A DNA stretch of 64,000 nt from Siphonodentalium dalli (GCA_032622095.1 CP136063.1:275275426-275339425); one strand, 5' to 3'; counted from the stretch's first letter, positions 46,595-57,242 are shown. The notes: generated from the sequence alone by a model not told the origin. Made by a program: numbers and translations.

Positions 46595-47014
46595 TTAACC
46601 CTTTACCCAACAGAACGGCCCTGTGCCAATGCATTCTCTTATATATGCGAGTCGACCATAGGTCGCCTCGCATATATAAGAGAATGCATTGGCTTAACAC
46701 ATATTAAAAATGATCAAATTGTCAAAGAATGTAGAAAATATTATAAGAAAAAAAATGGTAAAAAGTGTTAAAAAAAGAATTTGTTTAGGCCAATGCATTC
46801 TCTTATATATGCGAGGCGACCTATGGTAGACTCGCATATATAAGAGAATGCATTGGCACAGGGCATAACTGTAACCATCAAAATGTGGTCAATGAACCGG
46901 TTCCAATGATATCCATATATGTATGGTGTTATTGAGACAGACCGAAGATATTTTAGGCTGTTGAAGCTTTATTTGGGCGTTTTTGGCCGGTTTGTTGGGT
47001 ATATAAAGGGTTAT
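46595..47014 (+). mobile_element. Family A MITE, copy A7
   Basis: TTAACCCTTTACCCAACAGA at the left; TTTGTTGGGTATATAAAGGG at the right, with a 4-bp insertion and TTAA changed to TTAT. Palindromes at 46625-46693 and 46789-46857. Same orientation as A1. Confidence 0.85.
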
Positions 47015-47084
47015 TTTCCATACCAGGAAGATACTAACCGATAACGATATTTGTTGTATATCTGGAGATTATACAAGAATTCTG

Positions 47085-47441
47085 TTGTTTGTTCGATATG
47101 AGGCGGCGATAGTTATAGTATCACTTCAAAATAATTATTTTCAAGTCATCCATATTCCGTTTGGATGTATTAGTGTTTCGTGTATTTATATATACCTGTT
47201 TTATCGCAGAATCGTGAAAAAAAAACAGGCAATTGCAATGTTTTATTTTAGACTTGAAGATTTTGAGTTGGTATGTATAGCTTGGAATCTGAAGCGTTTG
47301 AACAGAAATACCACTTTTGTGTTGACAAAACAATGGTTTGATGTAGAGACACAAAATCATTCGAGGACAGGGCACATACGTCATAATTTACTCGAAAATC
47401 TCTTAGAGATGTCGCACAACGAAGTGAGTGTACACACATGA
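47085..47441 (+). other. Anonymous 118-codon frame
   Basis: One of the longer non-repeat frames. No signal peptide, domain or motif recognised, and two frames overlap it on the minus strand. Probably chance. Confidence 0.12.
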
Positions 47442-47629
47442 CCCAAAAAAGACAACAAACGAGCTATATATCAATTAGTGCATGCTTACTCTGAATCCCG
47501 TTCCAATATAAATATGCCTGTCGAGGATATATGTGTTTTGGGGTGAAAGAGAAGATCACTCGATCTTTTCGACCATCCCGGGCGCTTCACACCAACCATT
47601 CTCCTCTATATATAAGTGACTTTGAATCC

Positions 47630-47885
47630 TTAACCCTTTGAGTGACAGGGGCCGATCTCATCGGCCCTAAACCTACAAAATAAGTCTGTTAAAGAATATA
47701 AGAATAAATTATTAAAATTGTAAAAAATTGTAAAAAAATAAATAAATAAATAAACAAAAAAAATTGTTAGGCCAATTCTCTTATATATGCGAGGCGACCT
47801 ATGGTCGACTCGCATATATAAGAGAATGCATTGGCACAGGGTATATGGGTTGATACAAAAATCGACCTGGCACTCAAAGGGTTAA
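47630..47885. mobile_element. Family D MITE, copy D1 (TTAA, one palindrome)
   Basis: TTAA at 47630-47633 and 47882-47885. Ends CCCTTTGAGTGACAGGGG and GACCTGGCACTCAAAGGG are inverted. A short hairpin (GGGCCGAT-CTC-ATCGGCCC) follows the left end. The interior has TGTTAAAGAATATAAG, then the 69-bp module at 47771-47835 with a 4-bp deletion in its left arm. Only the palindrome, spacer block and CCCTTT start are shared with family A. Confidence 0.85.
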
Positions 47886-47889
47886 ACCA

Positions 47890-48380
47890 ATTATGTTTCG
47901 ATGTTTTTTTTTTTGCAGTATCCGATATGAGTTGTTGTGATAGCGCATTAGTCTGATATCTTTGGAAATTGTTGGGGGGGCGGATTTTGAAAATATGATA
48001 TATATTAAATCAATAAATAACTATAAGCTCTTATTAAGAACAAATAAATATAAACATCTTGATGGAATAGGGCGAGTTAACCAGCAAATTGAAACCTGCA
48101 TATACAGCCCATCAATAATTTATTTATTTATTCATTTATTAACAATTTGATATACGATGTAATGTATTAGTATTTTGTTCTTGGATTACGCTATAAGATG
48201 GCTATATCCAATCAAGAATTGAATTTGAAATTGTCAGGCGTCACATTGCTGCCAATTGTTATCATGGTCTGAAGTAAGTTCCCGACACTGCATGAAGTAC
48301 GTCTCACTGTGGTTTCTGCAGTTTAGGGTTAATGCATTATCTTATCAGTGCGCCCTTGGCTAAACAGTCGGCGACACAAG
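47890..48380. other. No gene recognised
   Basis: AT-rich DNA; frame 47962-48150 is anonymous. Confidence 0.35.
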
Positions 48381-48800
48381 CACCGAAAGGCGCTCTCTCT
48401 TTATGGAGTAATAATTCTGATCAAATCTTCCTAAATAATTAGATGTTTTGAATTTCTCAACGTTTTCCGACAACAAAGACAATTGAATGTCAATTTTATA
48501 ACCATTCATGAAGCGCGAAAAGTGAAGCGGTCACCATTGTTGATAACATCGTGCCATCTTGTTCGACGTAACTCCACTTATCCACTAGCTGTTTCCTAAT
48601 AACTGAATATTGACCATTAATGGATCAGATAACGACAAAATGACATTAGCGGCGCGCGAAAGACGCCCAATAATAAAATTCCCATATACACAATAGCAGA
48701 TAGCAGCATAACGGCAAGAAATTTTCCATTAAATATTTCGGAACGCGCCGCGAAACACCCCCTTTTACGCAGTAGCGTTTTTGATTGCAATGAACATATG
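48380..48800. other. Complex single-copy island, possible conserved non-coding DNA
   Basis: Free of the window's repeats and of coding frames, with GC-richer blocks (GGCGCGCGAAAGACGCCC, AACGCGCCGCGAAACACCCC) and several CCATTAATGG/TAATAA-type sites. Function is unknown; listed for comparison with related genomes. Confidence 0.2.
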
Positions 48801-48865
48801 GTAAAAATTCAGATAACTGAGGCGTGTTTGTTTGTTTTATTTTTGTTTTGCGTTGGATTCCGTTA

Positions 48866-49256
48866 GCGTACGTTCATACGCTGCATGGCAAGTTTGCCTG
48901 GTATTTTTTGCAGGCATTTAGTGATAGAGAATCATATTGTGCCATAATATAAACGACAACGTTTACAATGCATCTTTACTAAACCCATCGACATGAGAAG
49001 TAAAATATATGTAGTTCCACATGTAACGGTACTATTAACATTTTGTCAGCAAATGCATATGTATATGCCGTATTCTTGCGAGATAATCGCATGCTATTTA
49101 CAGGCAAATGTCTGCAGCATTGCTACAGGTGGAACTTATTCAGAACTATATTTATATACAGAGTGTTTACTTTGCACGAAGTTTGCTGAGCTATACACAA
49201 TTTATTAAAACAAATTGTGTTCATTTTCTGGCATAATACATAGTAATATATATTTG

Positions 49257-49288
<32 letters not shown>

Positions 49289-49358
49289 ATAATATATGTT
49301 ATAGCTTTCTGGGTCGAAATGCCTTCAAGAATATGCCAGGCAAATTGGAAGCACATTA
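48866..49358. mobile_element. Foldback family F, copy F5
   Basis: Most complete ends: ACGTTCATACGCTG, GGCAAGTTTGCCTGG and TTTTTTGCAGGCATTT at the left; GAAATGCCTTCAAGAATATG then CCAGGCAAATTGG at the right. Inner blocks GTAGTTCCACATGTAACGG and GCTACAGGTGGAAC are inverted. A (TA)n run at about 49256-49283 expands the right arm. Confidence 0.65.
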
Positions 49359-49379
49359 ATCTGTTTATTTTTTAGCCAA

Positions 49380-50050
49380 AACGTTAAGTTGACACTGAAT
49401 TATCCCGTCTTCACAGGACTTTCCAAAATTAAAAAACACTGGTTGCCACTGAACTGCATTCATTGAAAACTAGATTCGTTTTTCTTCCGGACTATATAGA
49501 TAGAGCATAAAGGTAGAGCATTTGGGACTCAGAAATAGGTGACATGTTTTCGAGCAGAAAAATGTGTTAATAAATAAATTAAATTTAAAATGAGTTGAAT
49601 TTGCATTCAACGTCGTTGTCGATGCATCGGGTGTATAGAAATGTCAGATGCCGAACAACACACTGCTTAATTTAGCGAATACCAAATACATGTATGTATC
49701 GAAAACGACGTTGACCAGCTTGACTGCTTACACTTATACGCCAACGAAACTTCAATTTTCGGCTATTTAGTTTGTATTTCGCTAAACTAAATCGGTGAAA
49801 AACATGATTTTCCGTTGTGAGATCGCTGAATCCGAATGACGTGCGAAACTTTTCGGTCGACATTGACAACGACCGACCTGAAATTCATAAAATACACACA
49901 CTTCGATCTCGCTTTCCAAAGAAACCAATACACAAAATTAACACAATTCACCCGTAAACTATCAAACGCTACTTGATGGTGTAAAACTCACATATTAAAA
50001 ACGCTAGCCCACATTACGATGTTAATTTTGGCGCTCTCGACCAACATGTG
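49380..50050. other. No gene recognised
   Basis: Nothing supported; frame 49672-49869 (-) is anonymous. Confidence 0.35.
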
Positions 50051-50056
50051 GCATTG

Positions 50057-50778
50057 AAGGTATCAGTTCATACACTGGTGAGTTTGCACAGAATTTTTGC
50101 AGGCATTTTCTCACATGCAGGAAATATTAACCACGATATGCCCATACAGAGCCCCAGACAAACATGAGCAGACGACACTGTTCTATATGCTGCTATATAT
50201 GTGTGGGGCTCCCTGCAGGGTAATGGATGTTTTTTTATTTTATGTCCTAAAAATTGTAAGAAACATTTATTTTAAAATAATGATAAAAAATTGTTAGGCT
50301 AATGCATTCTCTTATATATGCGAGGCGACCTATGGTCGACTCGCATATATAAGAGAATGCATTGGCACAGGGTAAAAAAAATCCCGACTTACGACTGGAT
50401 TTGATATGGCGGGTCACATATATTGCATGTTACGGCAACGTTCATATAAAATGCATATTTAACAAAGCTAACGACATGCATGTGAAGTCCAATTCGGATG
50501 CTCCACATGTATAACGGTGCTATACTATAAAACATTACCTTAAAATACATGCATGTATATATATGATTGATTCTTGGGGGATATTTACAATATATATTTA
50601 CAATGCTATGTAGAGGCAAATTTCGATAGCATCGCTACTAATGGAACTACATAGTTTTTTACTTTTCGTGTAGTTAGTTAGCTGTGTATTGATGCATTTT
50701 ATAATCATTTTTCATTCGGATTCTGTGACATTGTAGCTTTCTATATATATTTACCGAAATGCCTGCAAACAATGCTTG
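50057..50778. mobile_element. Foldback family F, copy F6, interrupted by C5
   Basis: CAGTTCATACACTGGTGAG, TTTGCAGGCATTTTCTC, then C5, then TCATATAAAATGCATATTTA, GCTCCACATGTATAACGGTG, AGCATCGCTACTAATGGAAC, TTGATGCATTTTATAATC and GAAATGCCTGCAAACAATGC. Confidence 0.65.
50141..50417 (-). mobile_element. Family C MITE, copy C5, left-truncated, nested in F6
   Basis: Begins inside the spacer at CCCATACAGAGCCCCAG; palindrome at 50298-50366; ends with AATCCCGACTTACGACTGG and GGCGGGTCAC. Confidence 0.85.
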
Positions 50779-50838
50779 ACACATTTTCTAGCGCAGACAT
50801 TCACAGCTCATTGGAACACACAAACTAGGTATATATAT

Positions 50839-51294
50839 GTGACCCGCCATATCAAATCCAGTCGTAAGTCGGGATTTATTTTACCCTGTGCCAATGCATT
50901 CTCTTATATATGCGAGTCGACCATAGGTCGCCTCGCATATATAAGAGAATGCATTGGCCTAACAATTTTTTATCATGTTTTTTAAATGTTTCTTATAATT
51001 TTTAGGACATAAAATAAAAAACATCCATTACCCTGCAGGGAGCCCCACAAATATATAGAAGCACATAGAAGAGTGTCGTCTGCCCATGTTTGTCTGGGGC
51101 TCTGTATGGGTGAAATTATAAAATTGTTAAAGAATACAAGAACAAATTATTAAAATTGTAAAAAAAATGTTAGGCCAATGCATTCTCTTATATATGCGAG
51201 GCGACCTATGGTCGACTCGCATATATAAGAGAATGCATTGGCAAAGGGTAAAAAAAAAAATCCCGACTTACGACTGGATTTGATATGGCGGGGC
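50839..51294 (+). mobile_element. Family C MITE, copy C6 (full length)
   Basis: GTGACCCGCCATATCAAATC at the left and the complement, ending GGCGGGGC, at the right. Palindromes at 50890-50958 and 51174-51242. Spacer as C1. Both flanks are ATATATAT, compatible with an 8-bp duplication but low complexity. Confidence 0.85.
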
Positions 51295-51456
51295 ATATAT
51301 ATACGTACACAATTTTGTAAGAGGTATCTCAAAACATACATCCGCGGAAGAATTCGAACAAATTCGTCGATATAGTGCTGAAAATACGTGGTTTGTTTCT
51401 TATATTTTTCGATATAAATTTGAGATCATTTCGTTTGAGTCGGTTAGATTTTTTTA

Positions 51457-51600
51457 ATGCACATGCAGACCATGAGAAGACCACGAGAAGACCATGAGAA
51501 GACCACATGCAGACCATGAGAAGACCATGATAAGACCATGAGAAGAACAGCTACAGCTTAATGCACATGCAGACCATGAGAAGAACGGCTACAGCTTTCT
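51457..51600. repeat. GAGAAGACCAT-type minisatellite
   Basis: Irregular units of AGACCATGAGA and AGACCACATGC, with a larger repeat AATGCACATGCAGACCATG at 51457 and 51559. Confidence 0.8.
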
Positions 51601-51657
51601 TAGCTCTGAAACGTTTATGGTATTGCACATACTTTTGACGATTTAAATAAAAAGAAA

Positions 51658-51707
51658 GCAGTGCGGGTAGTTTACAGTGCGGGTAGTTTACAGTGCGGGT
51701 AGTTTTT
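51658..51707. repeat. 16-bp repeat, 3 units
   Basis: AGTGCGGGTAGTTTAC three times, the last ending in T. Confidence 0.9.
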
Positions 51708-51744
51708 TAATAGTTTCATGTTAAAGGGGTACTGTACCCTAAAT

Positions 51745-52048
51745 CTGATCATTTATGTGACCTTCTCCTTTTATACTCAGCAGAATATATGCAACAAATG
51801 AATGAATTTGAGCCATGGATTAGTGCAAAATACACTTGTGTGCTCTGTGAACTATATATGCAAACAACATGGTAATTATGATGAAAATGAATTCATGACT
51901 CCAGCCATTTATGCATTTTCATTATAATTATCATGTTGCTAGCATTGTTCTTTGAGGAAATAAGTGTATTTTGCACTAATCCATGGCTCAAATTATTTCA
52001 TTTGTTTCATATATTCTGTATAAAAGGAGATGGTCTCTCGGATTTCGG
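51745..52048. mobile_element. Foldback MITE, about 125-bp arms
   Basis: Left GTGACCTTCTCCTTTTATAC, GAATATATG, TTTGAGCCATGGATTAGTGC and AAATACACTTGTG are mirrored at the right by CACTAATCCATGGCTCAAAT, TATTCTG and TATAAAAGGAGATGGTC. The centre has ATTATGATGAAAATGAATTC and its partial complement. No coding content. Confidence 0.75.
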
Positions 52049-52244
52049 CCAGGGAACACGTGATCTCAAATTAATGAGCTCCACGAACCACAAACTGCGG
52101 GTTTTGAAACATACATATACGGAAAGAGGACGGTAACCACACGGAAAGAGCCATGGTACAGTAACTGTATATAGTGACGATAATATGAATAATTATATCC
52201 CGAACAAAGCTCGCAATTGAAAATGATTATATTATATACCGCTT

Positions 52245-52332
52245 TATGAATGCTCTTTATTATATACCGCTTTATGGACGCTCTTTATTATTTACCGCCT
52301 TTGAACGACAACAGCGTGGACGCTCTTTATAT
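52245..52332. repeat. Cluster of three GCTCTTTAT motifs
   Basis: GAATGCTCTTTATTATATAC, GGACGCTCTTTATTATTTAC and GGACGCTCTTTATATATAAC, with ACCGC(C)TTT between them. The last runs into the left end of E1. Confidence 0.7.
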
Positions 52333-52508
52333 ATAACCCTTTCATGACTGGAGCTTCTTGAAATTTTGCGAAAACCCTATCTCTGTGCCATAGAGCGAAT
52401 CGCATATATAAGAGAATACATTGGCATAACAATATTGACATTGACCTTGCGAGCCAATGCATTGTCATATATGCTGCATCAGCGCAGCTCTGTCATGAAA
52501 GGGGTGAG
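52333..52508. mobile_element. Family E MITE, copy E1, with decayed palindrome module
   Basis: Inverted ends CCCTTTCATGACTGGAGC and GCTCTGTCATGAAAGGGG. The TTAA is degenerate (TATAACCC at the left, GGGGTGA at the right). The interior has AATTTTGCGAAAACCC, CTGTGCCATAGAGCG, TCGCATATATAAGAGAATAC and GAGCCAATGCATTGTC: broken halves of two 69-bp modules. Confidence 0.65.
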
Positions 52509-53009
52509 GCGATCGTTTGAATGTTTGGTAAACTGACAAAAGTTCAAAATGTATTGAAACTTCCATATAGTCTATATTTGGTCATCATAAAACATATTAA
52601 TGTGATCATGAATCCGATGTAATTATTCTCTGGTACAGCAAACGTACATATATTCTGGGTGTATGTTGTCAAATAGAACAGGGCATCTTGTACGCATACT
52701 CACGTCATAAGTTCTGTTCCATGTAAATCCAGGATACATTTCATTTATCAAGACAAATCCGATCAGTCCAATTTAATGTCCCTCACTACAAGCACCCATG
52801 CGTAGGTTTTTTAGTATTTTTTTCTCTATAACTTATGCGTAAAACGATTAACTCGAGACGTACTCTTTAAACTTTCAACCAGCCACGTATTACTAATAGA
52901 GAGACAACTGTACATAATGGGATCTCGGATTTGTATTTTCGTTTCAATTTTCACAATATATCTATAATTTTCGCTATGTTTATCCTTTGTATTCGTATCT
53001 TCTAGCCCG

Positions 53010-53570
53010 GGGTGAGATTGGAGTTTCTATACCCTCTAAATCATACTTGTATAACTTTGTGATATTATCGTTCTATACTGAAGATCAAAGTCAGAATTTT
53101 CGACTTTTAACAATATAAAAAACAGAGTCTTTGTGCTATTGTGAGAAATGATAAATATAAGGCGGGGTTTAAATGTTTGCAGATTGGAGAATGGAAAATG
53201 TTCGTTTTAATCAAACTTGTCCTGTAAAGGCTGAACAACATCTGCAGAAATACATGGTGACGCATCGAATGGGATCAAGAAAGACAGAAATGCATGTTGA
53301 AGTGGCACCTCCAACATAAGTACACGTATACAACGTGCTGGGAGCGGAGTTGTGTTCTACATCCCTCTAAATAATACGTGCACAACTTGGTGATAGTTAC
53401 GTCTTATACCGAAGATAATGGACACACAGAAGTTTCTACTTTTATTGTAAAATGTTCGTTTTAACCCAACTTGCCTGCCAAGGCCCAACAATATCTTTAG
53501 AAATATACGATGGTATATACGTGCATCAATAAAGTTGGATGAGAACATTGAAGTGGCGGTTCTCACATAA
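53010..53570. repeat. Diverged first units of the 53-54 kb tandem family
   Basis: Two relatives begin near 53020 and 53345 (CCCTCTAAATCATACTTG; CCCTCTAAATAATACGTG), each followed by an ACTGAAGAT or ACCGAAGAT block. The second runs into CCCAACTTGCCTGCCAAGGC and joins the regular array. Confidence 0.65.
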
Positions 53571-54190
53571 CTACATGTGTACGACATGCAGGTGTGGGGG
53601 GAGGGGCTCCATTGGTACAGACGGTATAAGACCGTTATAAGCAGATAAGCAATGTCGAAGCTGGCTCCATTGGTGACACTCCACAGTTTCGAAAGATAAG
53701 TGTTTTAACCCAACTTGCCTGCCAAGGCCCAACAATATCTTTAGAAATATACGATGGTATATACGTGCATCAATAAAGTTGGATGTGAACATTGAAGTGG
53801 CGGTTCTCACATAACTACATGTGTACGACATGCAGGTGTGGGGGGAGGGGCTCCATTGGTACAGACGGTATAAGACCGTTATCAGCAGATAAGCAATGTC
53901 GAAGCTGGCTCCATTGGTGACACTCCACAGTTTCGAAAGATAAGTGTTTTAACCCAACTTGCCTGCCAAGGCCCAACAATATCTTTAGAAATATACGATG
54001 GTATATACGTGCATCAATAAAGTTGGATGTGAACATTGAAGTGGCGGTTCTCACATAACTACATGTGTACGACATGCAGGTGTGGGGGGGGGGGGCTCCA
54101 TTTGTACAGACGGTATAAGACCGTTATAAGCAGATAAGCAATGTCGAAGCTGACTCCATTGGTGACACTCCACAGTTTTGAATGATAAGT
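53571..54190. repeat. 244-bp tandem repeat, about 2.5-3 units
   Basis: Unit boundaries near 53571, 53815 and 54059 repeat every 244 bp. Each has CATGTGTACGACATGCAGG, CTCCATTGGTACAGACGG, TTTTAACCCAACTTGCCTGC and GTTGGATGTGAACATTGAAG. The units are nearly identical, so expansion is recent. The matching 86-codon minus frames are by-products. Confidence 0.95.
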
Positions 54191-54199
54191 AGGGGTAAA

Positions 54200-55540
54200 T
54201 TTCTTAGAATAGAGTACCGGCGTTTTCTTACACCATGGATGTGGCATGTTTATTGAGAGCAGGTTGGTTATGCAGATGTGGATTTTTAGATGATGTCTTT
54301 GAGTTTTGAAAAATATTATTTCATGTGACCTTGACGCCAACAGTGACAAGTGTAGCGATTTCTGCGAAACAGTGGCCCCAGACACTGGAGTGACTTTTTA
54401 GCACCTAAAATTTGTCATCTGCATAAAAACAAGTTTTTTGAAAATCTCAGTGGCGAGAAGTTTGAACTTTTTTTTATATTATTGTGAGGAAACAGTGTTT
54501 TTTCAGACAACATAGGCGGTCATGCTCGGAAAAATCTTGTTTTTGTGTCCCATGGCCATTTTTGCATCAAAATTTAATTGTTTCTGGCATAGAATCAAGG
54601 GGCATTCTCTTGCTGCCCACATTAGCATGATAATTATGTATCAAAATCTTAAAGCCCAGTATATACTCAACCCAGGCATGTATTCATTGTGTATGTCTTG
54701 AGTTCACATTTGAGTTATTGTTCAATTAATTGATGCCCCCCCCTTATTCCTGCAGCCATCCATGCAAAAACTGTGAAGTGTCACATTCAAGACAATCAAA
54801 TAGCACCAGTATCATCTGTCAACTTGATTATATTCTCTCTGAAAATCATTGATTGGCAAATCTGCACAGTCAGAATGAACATTTTATGTTAAACCATTCT
54901 GCTATTGATATTCCAATATAGATGGTCTTTAGTCACATAAATTGGTGGCCATATGGTGTCTTGGGACAGTGGGGGTGTTGGTGGGTCATGCATGTGGTTA
55001 TTGGTTGATGATAGGTATTTCTTCATGACATCATGCTCCTTGAATCTTAGTTTAAAAGGCTGACATTCACATTGCAATGGTACAATACAAAATTGGATTT
55101 TCAGTATATCTCATCTGAAAATGTGAAATTAAATAATTTATGCTTCCCTGACCATATTTCTCATTACGACCTATTGTTTGTGTGATGTCATGAGTCATGA
55201 CCCTGTATAGCTTTCCCTTAATGCTAAATAAGACTTGAATGTTTCAACCCATTGTTTTTGGAGAGCATAAAATTGTAAATTCATGAAATATTTTTGTTTT
55301 CTTTTTTATATCTGAGGAAAAAATACATTTGAAAATATATCTCATTCAAAATTATAGCATTCGGACCTTTTTTCAAGCTAAAGATGGTGGTCGAACATAT
55401 CCATTTTGTCGTTACGTCAAGCATGACGTCATTTGGGCTCTGAGAGGCTCAAAAGGGGTAACATCATGGGGGTGCATGTAAAACCCCACTCAATCTTGCT
55501 GCTTGTGATTGCAATAATACATGGGGAATCATTGAGTTGA
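54200..55540. other. Unclassified DNA between two parts of the 53-56 kb repeat family
   Basis: No coding signal. The last part has CATGACGTCATTTGGGC (an exact TGACGTCA) near 55427. Its position between related repeat blocks would fit a large insertion, but I could not define its ends. Confidence 0.3.
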
Positions 55541-55548
55541 GTTATACA

Positions 55549-55725
55549 CCCTCCTAAATAATACGTGTGGACTCATATATCATTACACGTATACAACGTG
55601 CTGGGAGCGGAGTTGAGTTATTTACCCTCCTAAATAATACGTGTGGAATCATATATCATTACACGTATACAACGTGCTGGGAGCGGAGTTGAGTTATACA
55701 CCCTCCTAAATAATACGTGCATAAT
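55549..55725. repeat. 76-bp tandem repeat, about 2.3 units
   Basis: CCCTCCTAAATAATACGTG at 55549, 55625 and 55701; ACACGTATACAACGTGCTGG and GAGCGGAGTTGAGTTAT lie between. The same pieces occur once near 53322-53385. Confidence 0.95.
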
Positions 55726-56320
55726 CTGGTGATAGTATCGTCTTTTATTATATACTATAAGGTTTTAGCAGTGAGATATAAGTGATATCCCACTAGTGAG
55801 TGATATCAGCTTGAAATTTCTTATGTATTGACATTCATTGGGGGCCATAGGCAAGTAACTAAAGTATATAATAAACAGAATAACCACACTTTTCGGTGGG
55901 TATGGGTTAAATCTCATTCGTGATGACAAAACAATTGAATTTCCACTCGTGGCTAAAGCCACTCGTGGAAATTCAAGTTTTGTCATCACTCATGAGATAT
56001 AACCCATATCCACTGAAAAAGTGTGGATATCCTCTATATACCGAAGATAAAACACTCTTAAGTTTCTACTTTTATTGTAAAATGTTGGGTTTTAACCCAA
56101 CTTGCCTGCCAAGGCCCAACACCATATTCATAAAAACATGATGGTGCCTAAATAAGCTAGATGTGAACATTGAAATTATGACTCCCACATAACTACATGT
56201 ATACAACATGCAGGGGGCTCCATTGGGTCAGACGGTCAGGCGTATAGCTCATCAAACCGTTATAAGCAGGGAATCAATGTCGAAGCCCGCTTTATTCCAG
56301 ATTGGCACGACTGCATGGGC
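55708..56320. repeat. Further unit of the 53-kb family, split by an insertion
   Basis: ATAATCTGGTGATAGTATCG stops near 55742 and resumes near 56036 with TACCGAAGATAAAAC, TTCTACTTTTATTGTAAAAT, CCCAACTTGCCTGCCAAGGC and CTCCATTGGGTCAGACGG. The intervening ~290 bp holds a strong hairpin. Confidence 0.65.
55885..56032. mobile_element. 148-bp hairpin element, about 72-nt arms
   Basis: ATAACCACACTTTTCGGTGG, ATGGGTTAAATCTCAT and TTTCCACTCGTGGCT face AGCCACTCGTGGAAATTCAA, CATGAGATATAACCCAT and CCACTGAAAAAGTGTGGATA. The loop is almost nil. It is the core of the insertion at about 55743-56035. Confidence 0.8.
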
Positions 56321-56568
56321 CTCAATATTAGAGCGAAAACGGTAAAGATCATAGGAGTTTGTGGAACCTACGATAAGATAAGATACGTTTTAATGGTCCT
56401 TAAGGCAGATATTGGTGTTGGACAACCTACATGTATAGATAAAAATAAACAGGAATACATGGTATATATGTTATATACATTGATATACATTTAACAAGTA
56501 ACAGATTAACAGAAATTTTAAAGATGTAGAATATTAAATTATTTGATTTATTACTGGACATAGATCAC

Positions 56569-56615
56569 CTGCGGAAGGATGTGATGTACCATATGGTACA
56601 TTACCACTTCCGCAG
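56569..56615. repeat. 47-bp palindrome
   Basis: CTGCGGAAG at one edge and CTTCCGCAG at the other; the core ATGTACCATATGGTACAT is a perfect 18-bp palindrome. Confidence 0.8.
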
Positions 56616-56619
56616 TCGA

Positions 56620-57240
56620 CCAATGCCCATCATGAGTATGGCGTTTATACAGGGTATGAGACTGTAAAGGAGTTGTCCGGCACTAACAGGTGACCAAATC
56701 CATTGTGGATAGCAATTTCCATTGTGGTCCCCAATGGATTCAAGCAACATGAGATACCGGAACACACCCATACGCTTCCTACCATCGCAAACCACTGGAT
56801 TAAAAATATATTATGTTTGATTTAACAAATGAAATGTATACGGTCAGTTGAAATTGAAGTCACGATAGGACGGTGCCAGTGAGCTACACAGCAAGTATTC
56901 CACTAGAAGTTAAAAAACACTGGATAGATATATCGAAATAAAATAGAAGAGTGGTGTCGTTGACTACTGTGTATATATAGGTTCGGTGGCTATATCTGGT
57001 GGTAATAAGGCAAGCACCAACTTATCGCAGTGTACCATGGACAGTAAGGTGATGTTATTCCCTCCGACATGGATGACACCGTGCGATCACGTACTGCGAC
57101 ACCACAGTCAAAGGCTACCCTCACCCTTGATATTAAATAAAAGTTATATACAAAGCAAACTCTCCAAAGTGTATCATGAAGCTACACAATCACGTACTTT
57201 GTTAATAGTACTTATATATAGAACTTTCAGATTTTTTATA
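56620..57240. other. No gene recognised
   Basis: Anonymous frames of 64 (-) and 91 (+) codons; no support. Confidence 0.3.
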
Positions 57241-57242
57241 TC

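Noticed and set aside
47648-47668. GC-rich hairpin followed by AT-rich DNA, like a bacterial terminator
   Set aside because: It lies inside the family D MITE in eukaryotic DNA.
53357-54385. Serial 76-108 codon minus frames starting MSYTCSYVRTATSMF
   Set aside because: They repeat because the 244-bp DNA repeats; the period is not a multiple of three and no domain is recognisable.
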